From Bacteroidales bacterium (GTDB taxonomy: Bacteria; Bacteroidota; Bacteroidia; Bacteroidales; UBA932), in assembly GCA_017442315.1 (NCBI GenBank), contig JAFRZX010000165.1:62001-126000 (forward strand): DNA of 64,000 nucleotides, written 5' to 3'. Position 1 is the first letter of the stretch. The number at the start of each line of letters is the position of its first letter. The position numbers and the translations under genes were made by a program. The notes below the pieces were generated by a model, which ran no database searches, was not told the origin of the DNA, and saw only the letters and a list, made by a program, of their open reading frames with translations. This document shows, piece by piece, positions 9,829 through 18,615 of this stretch.

Positions 9829-11559
9829 CTAGAACCGAGGGAAAAGCAGTTTCATATCCTTGTCAAGAGCCTTTTCCGCTTCTTCATACGGAACGAAATT
9901 CCATCTGCCGATTACTGCAGGGTTTCCTATGACCTCAGGATCGATGGAACCGTTCTTCTTTAGATAATCATAGAGGAGATCCCTTATTTCCGGATAATAA
10001 GCAACTGTCCTTTCTTCTATTCTATCGGTATCGACACCTGCACCATTACGCATGATGCCACCACCGCCACTGGCTCGGTATGACGTCATGGCTACATCAT
10101 ACTCCGCATCAAGTGCAAAAGGCGTCCCATTGGCCATAGATCTGACAACCACGCGTTCGCCGGACGGTCTGGTCACATCAACCTCATACACCAGTCCACC
10201 TGCAGAATCAAAATTATAGAAACGGTTCACAAATGACCAGTTTGCCTGTCCTGTCCGAGGATCAGGAGCATCTGCAATCTTCAGAAGATGCAGTGTTTCC
10301 TTATCATATGTATTGATCCATAAATCATATGAATACTCCAGATAGTCCTTAATCTCCTTTCCTGTCATCTTGACGACATAGAGTTGATTTTCAAAAGGAT
10401 ATATGGTAAACAGATCATTATAAACAAGTGTTCCGGCCTTTACGTACCCATTGAATGTAAGCGGAGCGGCAAATGATATCCGCGCAGGAGCACATCCAAG
10501 AGAAATTGTATGGATCAGATTCATATAATCAGACATGCCACGATAGGAATCACGTGTGATAAGGTCTGCCTTCAATTCTCCGACTTCTTCAAGGGTAAAA
10601 GCCTTTACAGCTTCATAATCATCCTGAAACATTGTGCGCATAGCCTCATCTGTATTATTCTTATCAACATTAATGAGCCCGGCAGAAAGTGACTTTGAAA
10701 CCACATTACCCTTCTTTACCTTCAATGTAATCTGACCATGACCAATATTCCGACAATGGCTTCCCGTATTAATAAGGGCAATACTGTCATTCTGAAGCAC
10801 CACAGGACGGTGATCATGTGAACATATCACGAAATCCACACCCGAAAGACTCTTGAAGAGGTCCAATCCCTGACTTTCATACTGCCTCCCGTCTCCCTCA
10901 CCGGTACCGGAATGAACCGCCACAACAACTACATCCGGCCTTTCCTGTGATCTGACCCTGTCTACAGTCTCCTGCACGAAAGGAAGAAGAGACCTGAACT
11001 CCATTCCCTCCCACAACTTTGGGGAAAGCCAGTTCCTGATGTTCGGATTGGTGAATCCAAGGACTGCAATCTTCAGTCCGTGTCTCTTTACAATGACGTA
11101 TTCCCGGAAATAAGGTTCAGAGGAACCTGTCCTGAGAGCATTGGCAGCAAGGAAAGGAGTACTCATCTGGTTTACAATACGGTCATACACAGGATGTCCC
11201 GTCTCAATGTCATGATTACCGACAACAACTGCATCATATCCCATATAATCGACCATACGCGAAAAAAGATGATCTGAAAGAGTGTCAATGTAGTTGAAGT
11301 AATATGCAGCATTGTCTCCCTGCAGACAGTCACCTGCATCTATCAGGATTACATTCTCCTTTCCGGCTGAATTGCGCAGGCTATCTACATACCATGATAC
11401 AGATAAAAGTGACTGGAGTGTCCTATCCGACACATAGGTAGAATCAAAATATCTTCCATGCACATCATTAGTGGAGAGTATACGGAAAGTGTATTCGCCA
11501 TCCTCCGGACCGCAGGAAACAGCGGCAACCGACAGCAAAGCAGCAAGTAAACGTTTCAT
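9829..11559 (-). CDS. UshA-type 5'-nucleotidase lipoprotein (metallophosphatase + C-terminal domain)
   Basis: A 576-aa lipoprotein; signal peptide MKRLLAALLSVAAVSC with the lipid-modified Cys at 16. The N-terminal metallophosphatase motifs are STNDVHGR, DAGDCLQG, GNHDIETG and CSHDHRP. The C-terminal substrate domain contains YPFENQLYVVKMTGKEI and TSYRASGGGG. The family removes phosphate from extracytoplasmic nucleotides or related esters. The start at 11559 is chosen because it directly gives the lipoprotein signal. It lies 7 nt after the stop of an outer-membrane protein gene, so the two are co-transcribed. A second, split version of this enzyme is present at 36868-38489. Confidence 0.88.
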   Translation of the reverse strand: MKRLLAALLSVAAVSCGPEDGEYTFRILSTNDVHGRYFDSTYVSDRTLQSLLSVSWYVDSLRNSAGKENVILIDAGDCLQGDNAAYYFNYIDTLSDHLFSRMVDYMGYDAVVVGNHDIETGHPVYDRIVNQMSTPFLAANALRTGSSEPYFREYVIVKRHGLKIAVLGFTNPNIRNWLSPKLWEGMEFRSLLPFVQETVDRVRSQERPDVVVVAVHSGTGEGDGRQYESQGLDLFKSLSGVDFVICSHDHRPVVLQNDSIALINTGSHCRNIGHGQITLKVKKGNVVSKSLSAGLINVDKNNTDEAMRTMFQDDYEAVKAFTLEEVGELKADLITRDSYRGMSDYMNLIHTISLGCAPARISFAAPLTFNGYVKAGTLVYNDLFTIYPFENQLYVVKMTGKEIKDYLEYSYDLWINTYDKETLHLLKIADAPDPRTGQANWSFVNRFYNFDSAGGLVYEVDVTRPSGERVVVRSMANGTPFALDAEYDVAMTSYRASGGGGIMRNGAGVDTDRIEERTVAYYPEIRDLLYDYLKKNGSIDPEVIGNPAVIGRWNFVPYEEAEKALDKDMKLLFPRF

Positions 11560-11566
11560 AATCATT

Positions 11567-12763
11567 CTATTGATTTCTTTTGCCATGCAGAAGATCCTGC
11601 AGATTGAAGCCGAATGTAACCACCTGCTGACATCCGGAATATCTTGATCCGTTGAAATGGAATACAGCAGCTGCACGTATCCTCAGGAATCTTCCTACAA
11701 CCGGCTCATAAAAGACTTCCAGCCTTTCATATATGCCGGGACCGTCTGTTCCATCATCATGCACCCTGTAGAATGGAGAGCCCATATACAATTGATTTCC
11801 ATACTTGTATCCACCTGCATCATATGCATTATAATAAGGCATCATGTCCTTTCCATAAAAAAGAGCACTACGTACCCCGGCATTCCAATGTCCTATTTCC
11901 ATGTCGAGCTGACCACCGCAAGGAAACACATATCTGCCCACATGGAGACGATCATTCTGCAAGGACTGAAGCCAGTTCAATGAAATGTTGAAACACTGAA
12001 GGCCTGTAATGCCAGAAAGATCGAACTTTACGAAAGGACTCGCAAGTATGTTGTCAACAACACCATCAATATGTCTGGTACATGCGAAATGGTACATATA
12101 TGCGGAATAGCCCAACGACATGAAAGGAAGCACCTTGCCTTCTCCTGAAGAGAAAATCATAAACCTTTCCCGCCTTGACTCCCCAATCTTCCCCATCCAG
12201 TCACAGCCTATCTCAAAATGTGCCTTAGGGCGCCCGATCTGCACAAGAAGACCTTCCAGATTATTGTCATAGAACATAAGGGAATCCGAAAAGAAAGCCC
12301 TCGAATACGAGCCACTCATGAAACGGCGTGGAAAAATACCGGCATAGACATCAAGATCCGTCTTATCGAATTTCCTTCCAAGCTTATAATATAAGGTCAT
12401 CTCCTTGAAAAGATCCAGATTAATCTGTCTTGCAGATGTTTCATTCTCTCCGTCTATGGAAAATTCGGGAGAAACAGGAGAAGCACCGAAATCCTTCATG
12501 ACATCTATTCCAAGCATTACACGGTGATTCCAACCGTCCTGACTACCTGCATCAATACCTAAGGACGGGGTTATCCTCGCTCCAAATATGGTCATTGAAC
12601 CGGTAAAACTGCTTCGATAAAACTCCCTGTTATCAAAATCCATATCGAAGTCTACATCATATGCAAATCTGACAGATGTCGAATCTTTAGCACTGACGAC
12701 ACCTACATAAGAAATACATATGAAAAAGAACAGTACGCGTCTGAATGCATTCATAGGTTTCAT
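11567..12763 (-). CDS. Predicted outer-membrane beta-barrel protein, unknown function
   Basis: A 398-aa protein with a signal peptide (MNAFRRVLFFFICISYVGVV) and then regularly spaced short alternating strands rich in Tyr, Phe and Gly, as in a porin-like barrel (ARITPSLGIDAG, HFEIGCDWMG, FEVFY-type strands). I recognise no named family. The start is Met at 12763 or 12754; longer readings would lack the signal peptide. It is first in a two-gene operon with a 5'-nucleotidase lipoprotein, so a role in nucleotide or phosphate-ester uptake at the cell surface is possible (inference from context only). Confidence 0.65.
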   Translation of the reverse strand: MKPMNAFRRVLFFFICISYVGVVSAKDSTSVRFAYDVDFDMDFDNREFYRSSFTGSMTIFGARITPSLGIDAGSQDGWNHRVMLGIDVMKDFGASPVSPEFSIDGENETSARQINLDLFKEMTLYYKLGRKFDKTDLDVYAGIFPRRFMSGSYSRAFFSDSLMFYDNNLEGLLVQIGRPKAHFEIGCDWMGKIGESRRERFMIFSSGEGKVLPFMSLGYSAYMYHFACTRHIDGVVDNILASPFVKFDLSGITGLQCFNISLNWLQSLQNDRLHVGRYVFPCGGQLDMEIGHWNAGVRSALFYGKDMMPYYNAYDAGGYKYGNQLYMGSPFYRVHDDGTDGPGIYERLEVFYEPVVGRFLRIRAAAVFHFNGSRYSGCQQVVTFGFNLQDLLHGKRNQ

Positions 12764-12795
12764 GTAGATAAAATCGTTCAAAGATAACACTTTTG

Positions 12796-12815
12796 AAGTA
12801 TTTTTGATACTTTTG
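12796..12815 (+). promoter_or_regulatory. Promoter region with a 17-bp palindrome between divergent genes
   Basis: TACTTTTG at 12808-12815 is a -7 element for the GSCFA gene, although no clear -33 box is visible. A perfect inverted repeat AAGTAT-N5-ATACTT (12796-12812) overlaps it. On the other strand, CAAAGATA at 12779-12786 is a -7 element for the outer-membrane protein gene. One site could control both directions. Confidence 0.4.
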
Positions 12816-12865
12816 CAAACACAAGAAGCTATTTGAACAACTTCCAAGTAATCATCAAGGACATC

Positions 12866-13750
12866 ATGAAGCTACAGACACCGGTCATAGAAGAAAAATG
12901 CAAGGTCAGCATCTCCTATCAAGACAGAATACTGATGCTTGGAAGCTGCTTTTCCGACAATATCGGACAGCAGCTCCGGAACTTTGGCTTTGACGTATGC
13001 ATCAATCCCTTCGGTACGCTATACAATCCTGTCTCCATACTTAACAGCCTCAGGAGACTTTCAGAAGGCAAAGGCATCAGCAAAGAAGACATAGTACAGA
13101 TAGGTGCCGGCGACACAAGATGGTGTTCCTTCTTTCATCACACTTCATTCTCAGCTGAAACCCCGGAAGACTTTCTGCTCAAGGCATCGGAAGCTCTGAA
13201 AACTGCGCATGACTACTTTAATAACTGCACAAGACTCATAATCACATTAGGAACCAGCTGGTGTTACCGGCACAACGATACCGGACTGATTGTATCCAAC
13301 TGTCTTAAGCATCCCGGACAGGAATTTACACGCGAAAGACTAGACATTAAAGAAACTTCCGAGACACTTCTTGAAATCATCAGAACATGCGCCGGCTGCA
13401 GTGTACCGAAAAAGATCATATTTACAGTAAGTCCTATCCGTCACTTCAAAGATGGAGCGCATGGCAACCAGCTCAGCAAATCCACACTACTTCTGGGAAT
13501 TGACGAAGCCCTCGCACTCACCGACAACGAATCTGCGGACTATTTTCCTGCATATGAAATAGTTATGGACGAACTGCGAGACTATCGCTTTTATGCAGAA
13601 GACATGTGTCATCCTTCTGCACAAACGGTCAACCATATCCGTGAACGCTTCCTCAACTGGGCACTTCCTCAGGATGAACACACCAGATTGCAAGAAAACA
13701 TCCGTTCATACCTACACGCATCCCACCACACGCGGAACATAGCTGAATGA
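12866..13750 (+). CDS. GSCFA domain protein
   Basis: A 294-aa protein carrying the family-defining GSCFSDNIG sequence near residue 27, then NPFGTLYNP, an ITLGTSWCYR block and TVSPIRHFKDG. GSCFA proteins are an SGNH-hydrolase-like family common in Bacteroidota and some Proteobacteria. The Ser of GSCFS and the late DMCHPS block fit a Ser/Asp-His hydrolase; the substrate is not established. ATG at 12866 is used rather than the in-frame TTG at 12833, because conserved sequence begins after it. It is divergent from the outer-membrane protein gene. Confidence 0.85.
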   Translation: MKLQTPVIEEKCKVSISYQDRILMLGSCFSDNIGQQLRNFGFDVCINPFGTLYNPVSILNSLRRLSEGKGISKEDIVQIGAGDTRWCSFFHHTSFSAETPEDFLLKASEALKTAHDYFNNCTRLIITLGTSWCYRHNDTGLIVSNCLKHPGQEFTRERLDIKETSETLLEIIRTCAGCSVPKKIIFTVSPIRHFKDGAHGNQLSKSTLLLGIDEALALTDNESADYFPAYEIVMDELRDYRFYAEDMCHPSAQTVNHIRERFLNWALPQDEHTRLQENIRSYLHASHHTRNIAE

Positions 13751-13789
13751 CACAACTATCAGCAGCACTCTGCAATTGACAGATCGTCA

Positions 13790-13813
13790 GAAACATCTCC
13801 ATACAGATGTTTC
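13790..13813 (+). terminator. Hairpin after the GSCFA gene
   Basis: Perfect 9-bp arms GAAACATCT and AGATGTTTC with a 6-nt loop, 40 nt after the stop. No T-run follows, so it may be a weak terminator or only an mRNA 3' end structure. Confidence 0.4.
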
Positions 13814-13879
13814 AACCCCCTCATTCATCCCTCTTGACAACCGGATTTCTGTCTGAGAAGAAAAAAATATGAAAATTTA

Positions 13880-13910
13880 TTTGCTGGTTTTAAAAAATGC
13901 ACTACATTTG
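13880..13910 (+). promoter_or_regulatory. Consensus Bacteroidota promoter of the ABC/GntR operon
   Basis: TTTG at 13880-13883, exactly 19 nt, then TACATTTG at 13903-13910. This is a complete match to the -33/-7 consensus and would start RNA near 13917, inside the operator described next. Confidence 0.85.
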
Positions 13911-13911
13911 C

Positions 13912-13935
13912 AGTGTATTACATCACTAGTACACC
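13912..13935 (+). promoter_or_regulatory. Candidate YtrA-type GntR operator
   Basis: An inverted repeat with half-sites GTGTATTA (13913-13920) and TAGTACAC (13927-13934); the complement of the second half reads GTGTACTA, so 7 of 8 positions agree. It begins two bases after the -7 box and covers the expected transcription start, the ideal place for repression. As I recall it, B. subtilis YtrA uses a GTGTA...TACAC inverted repeat, and a YtrA-like regulator is the last gene of this operon. Confidence 0.65.
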
Positions 13936-13977
13936 GCGCGTGGCAAAACGATCTATAACATTTAACTGGAAGGCAAG

Positions 13978-14805
13978 ATGATTACAATCAAAGACCTCGG
14001 ATTCTCATACGGTGAAAGAAACGTATTGAAGAACATCAACATGACGCTTGAAGAAGGCAGAATCTACGGACTGCTAGGCGAAAACGGAGTGGGCAAGACT
14101 ACCCTTCTGACACTTTTATGCGGACTTAAGAAACCGCAGGAAGGTTCTGTCGATGCAGACGGACATACCCCATTCAAACGTGAGACTGAACTCCTGTCAT
14201 CACAGTACTATCTCAGTGACGATGTTGCAACCGTGAATATGAAAGCCATAGATTACGCTGCCGACTATGGCAGATTCTGGGAAGGATTCAGCATGGAAAA
14301 ATTCGTCAGTGCAATGAAAGACCTTGAGACTGACCCTCAACTTAAGATGAACAAGATGTCATATGGACAGCTCAAGAAAACCTACATCAGCTTTGCATTG
14401 GCATGCAATGCAAAATTCCTCTATATGGACGAACCTACCAACGGTCTCGACATTCCGTCAAAAGCACAATTCAGAAAAGCAGTAACCAAATACACAAGAG
14501 AGGATTCGATCATAGTAATCTCGACTCATCAGGTACGCGACCTGGAGAATATCATCGACCCGATAATCATTTTAGACAGACAGGACGTGCTTCTGAATGC
14601 AACTATTGAGGAAATCTCAAAGAAGCTTCATTTCGACTACACCAACAACAGACGTCCAGACTCACTGTACAGCGAAATGATTCCAGGAGGCAGCATTCAG
14701 GTATCTCTGAATACCGATGAACAGGACAGCAAAGTGAACATCGAAGCACTTTTCAATACTGTACATCTCCATAAGGAACTTATAAAAGGTATCTTCAGCA
14801 AATAG
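13978..14805 (+). CDS. ABC transporter ATP-binding protein
   Basis: A 275-aa cytosolic ATPase: Walker A GENGVGKTT (about residues 36-44), a degenerate signature MSYGQLKK, Walker B FLYMDEPTNGLD and the switch His (ISTHQ). After the ATPase core there is a C-terminal tail of about 70 residues. It resembles the YtrB/YtrE and bacitracin-type drug or lantibiotic exporters. It is first in a four-gene operon with two membrane proteins and a YtrA-like regulator, the composition of the Bacillus ytr cell-envelope-stress system. Confidence 0.93.
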   Translation: MITIKDLGFSYGERNVLKNINMTLEEGRIYGLLGENGVGKTTLLTLLCGLKKPQEGSVDADGHTPFKRETELLSSQYYLSDDVATVNMKAIDYAADYGRFWEGFSMEKFVSAMKDLETDPQLKMNKMSYGQLKKTYISFALACNAKFLYMDEPTNGLDIPSKAQFRKAVTKYTREDSIIVISTHQVRDLENIIDPIIILDRQDVLLNATIEEISKKLHFDYTNNRRPDSLYSEMIPGGSIQVSLNTDEQDSKVNIEALFNTVHLHKELIKGIFSK

Positions 14806-14812
14806 AAATACA

Positions 14813-15610
14813 ATGAAAGCGAAATGCAATCTTAAAAACTTCGGCAGATATTTCCTGCACGATCTGAAGGAAGCCTTGTCCAAAAGCTGGCCCATTACCT
14901 TGACAATGGCGATGTATCCGGTTCTTAACTTCCTTATCTACGCATATATAGGATATCTGCAGCAAGATCCTTACTGGCTGATAGACACATACTCCATCAG
15001 CTGGATATACGAAGGAATTGCAATATTGTACTTCCTCTTCGTGCCCATCACATGCTACGGAAGATACACTGAAAAGACTGAGGGAGCCGGATTCATCCTT
15101 CTTCCATCTTCACATACCACCAGATTTGCAAGCATGGCAGTCATCAGCGTCATCATTCTCCCCGTGATATTCATCGTAATATTCATGACAGCCGATTATA
15201 TGATTTTCCTTGCAGCACCGGAAAGATTCGCAAATGAAACGCCTCTGCTGAATAAAATTTCCGCAGATTTGAAATTTTTCACATTCGACAGGAAACTGCA
15301 CGCCATGACGGTAAACTTCGGATTCATGAGTGGTCTTTTCATTCCATTTATGGTATCCTCAGCCGGCCTCTGCGGCGCATGGCTCTACAGGAAAGGCAAC
15401 AAACATGCAAAGACATTCCTGACCTGTGCATTGTCATTCATCACTCTTATGGCTATCCTCATTCTTATTGCCGAGAAAACAGGCAGTGCCAGATGGTTCA
15501 TTCCTGAAAATGTCGGAATAATGGCCATAAGTTGGGTTATATTCCAAATATTCTGCGCCATATGCTGCCTTGGTTATGTTTATCTGAGAACAAAAAAAAT
15601 AGAATTCTAA
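14813..15610 (+). CDS. ABC transporter membrane protein (permease), first of two
   Basis: A 265-aa protein with about six hydrophobic segments: two early (near residues 25-45 and 60-80), then around 105-130, 165-190, 200-220 and 235-258. No sequence motif identifies a substrate. It begins 7 nt after the ATPase and ends 1 nt before the second membrane protein. It shares the opening pattern NxxxFGRYxxxDLK with that protein, so the two are diverged paralogues that probably pair with the ATPase as a heterodimer. Confidence 0.75.
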   Translation: MKAKCNLKNFGRYFLHDLKEALSKSWPITLTMAMYPVLNFLIYAYIGYLQQDPYWLIDTYSISWIYEGIAILYFLFVPITCYGRYTEKTEGAGFILLPSSHTTRFASMAVISVIILPVIFIVIFMTADYMIFLAAPERFANETPLLNKISADLKFFTFDRKLHAMTVNFGFMSGLFIPFMVSSAGLCGAWLYRKGNKHAKTFLTCALSFITLMAILILIAEKTGSARWFIPENVGIMAISWVIFQIFCAICCLGYVYLRTKKIEF

Positions 15611-15611
15611 A

Positions 15612-16451
15612 ATGAGCAATATATTCGACATAAAAAGATTCGGCAGGTACATTGTATCAGACCTGAAGCAATGTATCGCCAACTTCGGAATCAGCTTCCT
15701 GCTTCTGACATTCATGGGAGTGATCATATATGCAGGGACAACCATTACCGGACTTCTGCTCAACAGCACATGGAACGGACCGGGAATAGTATTCAGAGCC
15801 ATCACATTCGGTGTATGCCTGACAATACTCGTCATTACTATGCCTGGAAAATGCTATGGCTACATTACAGACAAGAAATCAGGAAGCCTATATCTAATGG
15901 TTCCTGCATCAACTCTAGAGAAATTCCTCTCAATGGTATTCATGATGGTTGTAGTCTTCCCATCTTTATTTCTGCTCGGCTACCTAGGCACCGATTTTCT
16001 GCTTTGCAGTGTGGACAAGACATGTGGTGAAGCCATCATCCGGGTCGGAGGCATAATCAGCGAAGAAATAAAGGAACTCAACGAAGCAAGCCTGCTCGCA
16101 ATCACTGAAACCATAAAGAAACCTATCCTATATATTGACGATATCATCGGCATAATAACATTGTTTCTTATGGGTTCGGTCATATTCAGAAAGCATAAGG
16201 TTGCATATACACTGCTGGCAGCCTTAGCATTCAGCATGGTAACATCCACCATAACCGCACCATTGATGTTGGGCGACATGGCATTTCTGATGAATCCGGA
16301 GATAATGAATGATACCGATACAGCTGCAGCACTGATATCAGCCTCCAGCACGCTGTCAAACATCTCCGTGATAGATACAGTCAACGACCTCATCCTTATC
16401 ACCGGAACACTTGCCGGAACATATTGGAGATTAAAGACATTAAAATTTTAA
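15612..16451 (+). CDS. ABC transporter membrane protein (permease), second of two
   Basis: A 279-aa protein with about six hydrophobic segments. Its start (IFDIKRFGRYIVSDLKQC) parallels that of the preceding gene, and both contain CYGxxTxKxxGxxxLxxPxS at the same place (around residues 76-100), so they are paralogues. The extracytoplasmic loop between the middle helices is longer than in the first copy. It lies 1 nt after the first permease and 3 nt before the regulator, so all four genes are one transcript. Confidence 0.75.
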   Translation: MSNIFDIKRFGRYIVSDLKQCIANFGISFLLLTFMGVIIYAGTTITGLLLNSTWNGPGIVFRAITFGVCLTILVITMPGKCYGYITDKKSGSLYLMVPASTLEKFLSMVFMMVVVFPSLFLLGYLGTDFLLCSVDKTCGEAIIRVGGIISEEIKELNEASLLAITETIKKPILYIDDIIGIITLFLMGSVIFRKHKVAYTLLAALAFSMVTSTITAPLMLGDMAFLMNPEIMNDTDTAAALISASSTLSNISVIDTVNDLILITGTLAGTYWRLKTLKF

Positions 16452-16454
16452 AAC

Positions 16455-16796
16455 ATGGAATTCAACAGCAACAAATCCATATACCTCCAGATATGCGACG
16501 TCATATGTGAGAATATCCTGAACGGTTCACTTGCACCAGATGCAAGGATTCCGTCAGTAAGAGAATACGGAGCCGAAATCGGTGTAAATCCCAACACTGT
16601 AATGAGGGCATATGAAAAACTCACAAATGAGGGTATCATCTATAATCGGAGAGGCATAGGATATTTCATAAATCCGCAAGCAAAACAAATAGTCCTGAAG
16701 AGCCGCCGTAAGGAATTTCTTGAAAACGAGCTTCCGGAAATAATAAGAAGGATGAAGCTTCTGGGGATAGACCCATCCGAACTAGACATCCGCTAA
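16455..16796 (+). CDS. GntR-family regulator, YtrA type
   Basis: A 113-aa protein made of a GntR winged helix only (SIYLQICDVICENIL; IPSVREYGAEIGVNPNTVMRA; then a GIGYFI wing) plus a short helical tail for dimerisation. This small form without a ligand domain is the YtrA subfamily, which represses ABC exporter operons and responds indirectly to envelope stress. Being the last gene of the operon it probably controls, with a GTGTA...TACAC inverted repeat on the operon promoter, fits autorepression. Confidence 0.9.
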   Translation: MEFNSNKSIYLQICDVICENILNGSLAPDARIPSVREYGAEIGVNPNTVMRAYEKLTNEGIIYNRRGIGYFINPQAKQIVLKSRRKEFLENELPEIIRRMKLLGIDPSELDIR

Positions 16797-16807
16797 GACA
16801 CATTCAG

Positions 16808-16848
16808 CCTCTCAAGTCCACTTCTATGTATAAGGAGGACTTGAGAGG
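16808..16848 (+). terminator. Hairpin at the end of the ABC/GntR operon
   Basis: Perfect 12-bp arms CCTCTCAAGTCC (16808-16819) and GGACTTGAGAGG (16837-16848), 12 nt after the stop codon. No T-run follows, so it may act as a stabilising 3' structure or a non-canonical terminator. Confidence 0.55.
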
Positions 16849-16887
16849 AATACCCTCCACATTGACAAACAGTCTGCATAAGGAATA

Positions 16888-16917
16888 TTGCTATAAAGGA
16901 TTTTTTATATATCTTTG
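16888..16917 (+). promoter_or_regulatory. Bacteroidota promoter of the small lipoprotein gene
   Basis: TTG at 16888-16890, 19 nt, TATCTTTG at 16910-16917. The predicted start near 16924 gives a leader of about 36 nt before the ATG at 16960. Confidence 0.75.
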
Positions 16918-16959
16918 CAGCGTACTGAACCTGAACCGGCGTTTTAAACAGACACCGGA

Positions 16960-17361
16960 ATGAAAAGAGCAATCAAGTACTTTATAGCAACTTTCCTCGC
17001 TGCAGCAGCCATATCATGCAGCAAATCATATCCAACAGACTGCAAAGTCATCATTGTCGGACGCATACTTTCATTGTCCGAAAACCGTCCACTGGAGAAC
17101 ATAAAAGTCACCTTCAACACAGTTGATGATGGTGAGTCTCATTATACGGATACCTATACAGATGAGTACGGTATGTTCCTTATTGAAGCAGAAAACTTCC
17201 ATAAACCGGCAAGCGGCATCGTATCTGCAGAAGACCCCGAAGACAGATATACAGCAGCATCCATAAATCTAGAGATATCATGGAAAGGCCCTGCATTCAA
17301 TACAGAGCAGAAGACATTCTACATCAACGACTGCAACTTCCTTTTGGAAAAGAAGAAATAA
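16960..17361 (+). CDS. Small lipoprotein with a carboxypeptidase-regulatory-like beta domain
   Basis: A 133-aa lipoprotein: signal peptide with AAAAISC and the lipid Cys at about residue 20. The mature part has the layout of a CarboxypepD_reg-like beta sandwich: GRILSLSENRPLENIKVTF followed by TDTYTDEYGMFLIE (the TDxxGxF turn). It ends with an NDCNFLLEKKK strand. It resembles the small putative lipoproteins often found beside radical-SAM genes in Bacteroidales, but no radical-SAM gene lies here. Function unknown; transcribed alone from its own promoter. Confidence 0.75.
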   Translation: MKRAIKYFIATFLAAAAISCSKSYPTDCKVIIVGRILSLSENRPLENIKVTFNTVDDGESHYTDTYTDEYGMFLIEAENFHKPASGIVSAEDPEDRYTAASINLEISWKGPAFNTEQKTFYINDCNFLLEKKK

Positions 17362-17371
17362 CCAGCAGATG

Positions 17372-18553
17372 CTATAAGACAGAAGATGCAGACTCACGCC
17401 ACTGCTTAGGTGAGCACCCGACCATCATTACAAACTGACGATGAAAATTGGAACGGTCACTGAATCCGGCCATCTCGCATATGATATGGATGGACAGTCC
17501 TCTGTTCTCAACAAGAAGCCGCTTGGCTTCCTCAATTCTCAACTGTGTCCTCCATGTCTTGAAGTCCACACCTTTCTTTGAAACGAAATAATGATAAAGA
17601 ATCTCCTTTGAAGTATTCAGTTCACGGGCTATATCTTCCCGACTTTTATCATATTCACAGAACTTTTTGTCTGCAACCCATTTTTCTAAGGATTTCTCAA
17701 GTTTCCTGAATTCATTTTCACAATATTGCCCTATGGCATCCTCATTCTGCTTCCTCTTTCTCCGTGGCAGGTGGGCAAAGACCTTTCCGGAAAGCGTCTT
17801 ATAGGCAAAAGCATCCAGCACAAGCTTGTGACTTCCGATGAAAGAAATGAAATTGGACGTAAGGTAAAGCATATAGACAAGATACCACAAGGTATATAGA
17901 GAGGCCACCTCCATCTTATAGTCAAGGAAATAATACAGACAAAGATATACAAGGATAAACAGATTTGTCAACATGGAGATCACATAGCAGAACCTTATCC
18001 ATTTGACCTTGTGACTCTCATCCTCATCGTAATAGTTCTCAAGATCTTTCAATGACTGCTTATATGCCCTGTCAAAATATATGATGTAGGTAACAGACTG
18101 TATCAGGAAGGCAACAATAGCCACAACACATACAAACCAGAAATACCTCATCTTACCAAGACAGAACATTTCTATAAGCAGGAACGAAATCACAGCAGAA
18201 ACAAAAAGCCCAGGTACGAACAGGTTCTCCTTCTTATGCTTCTCCGTCTTTAGCAATGCAATCATCGAATAGGATATTATCGATGTAGAGAAATGCACCA
18301 CTATATATATGGTAAGCATGGTGAAAGTCTCCCAGTCATGGATACGTGGATTGCCATAATTGGCCATGGTGTAGAACATCATGAAGCCACATATGAGGAA
18401 ACTCACGACAATAGCAAGCTTGGAATTAGAGAGCTTTGAATTATAGTCTGACTTTGGTATCTTGATCAGCATAAGCAGAACCGCAAGAATGGTTGACCCG
18501 ACACCAACTATAAGTTGAACCGCAGTATCGCTATTTATATTCAATGATATCAT
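17372..18553 (-). CDS. Membrane-anchored AraC-family transcriptional regulator
   Basis: A 393-aa protein. The N-terminal half (about residues 10-245) has seven or so hydrophobic helices. The C-terminal 100 residues are an AraC-type double helix-turn-helix (ELNTSKEILYHYF; RIEEAKRLL; CEMAGFSDRSNFHRQF). A short charged linker joins them. This 7TM-AraC architecture is common in Bacteroidota and implies membrane-proximal sensing; ligand and targets are unknown. It lies 62 nt downstream of the deoxyhypusine-synthase-like gene on the same strand and could be co-transcribed. Confidence 0.85.
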   Translation of the reverse strand: MISLNINSDTAVQLIVGVGSTILAVLLMLIKIPKSDYNSKLSNSKLAIVVSFLICGFMMFYTMANYGNPRIHDWETFTMLTIYIVVHFSTSIISYSMIALLKTEKHKKENLFVPGLFVSAVISFLLIEMFCLGKMRYFWFVCVVAIVAFLIQSVTYIIYFDRAYKQSLKDLENYYDEDESHKVKWIRFCYVISMLTNLFILVYLCLYYFLDYKMEVASLYTLWYLVYMLYLTSNFISFIGSHKLVLDAFAYKTLSGKVFAHLPRRKRKQNEDAIGQYCENEFRKLEKSLEKWVADKKFCEYDKSREDIARELNTSKEILYHYFVSKKGVDFKTWRTQLRIEEAKRLLVENRGLSIHIICEMAGFSDRSNFHRQFVMMVGCSPKQWRESASSVL

Positions 18554-18615
18554 TTTATGTGTGCATATGGAAGATACGGGCCGGATCAGCAGCCCGCACC
18601 TTGATATGGTGGTGT

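Noticed and set aside
12833-12866. TTG start for the GSCFA gene at 12833
   Set aside because: Conserved sequence starts after the ATG at 12866 and the TTG is too close to the expected RNA start.
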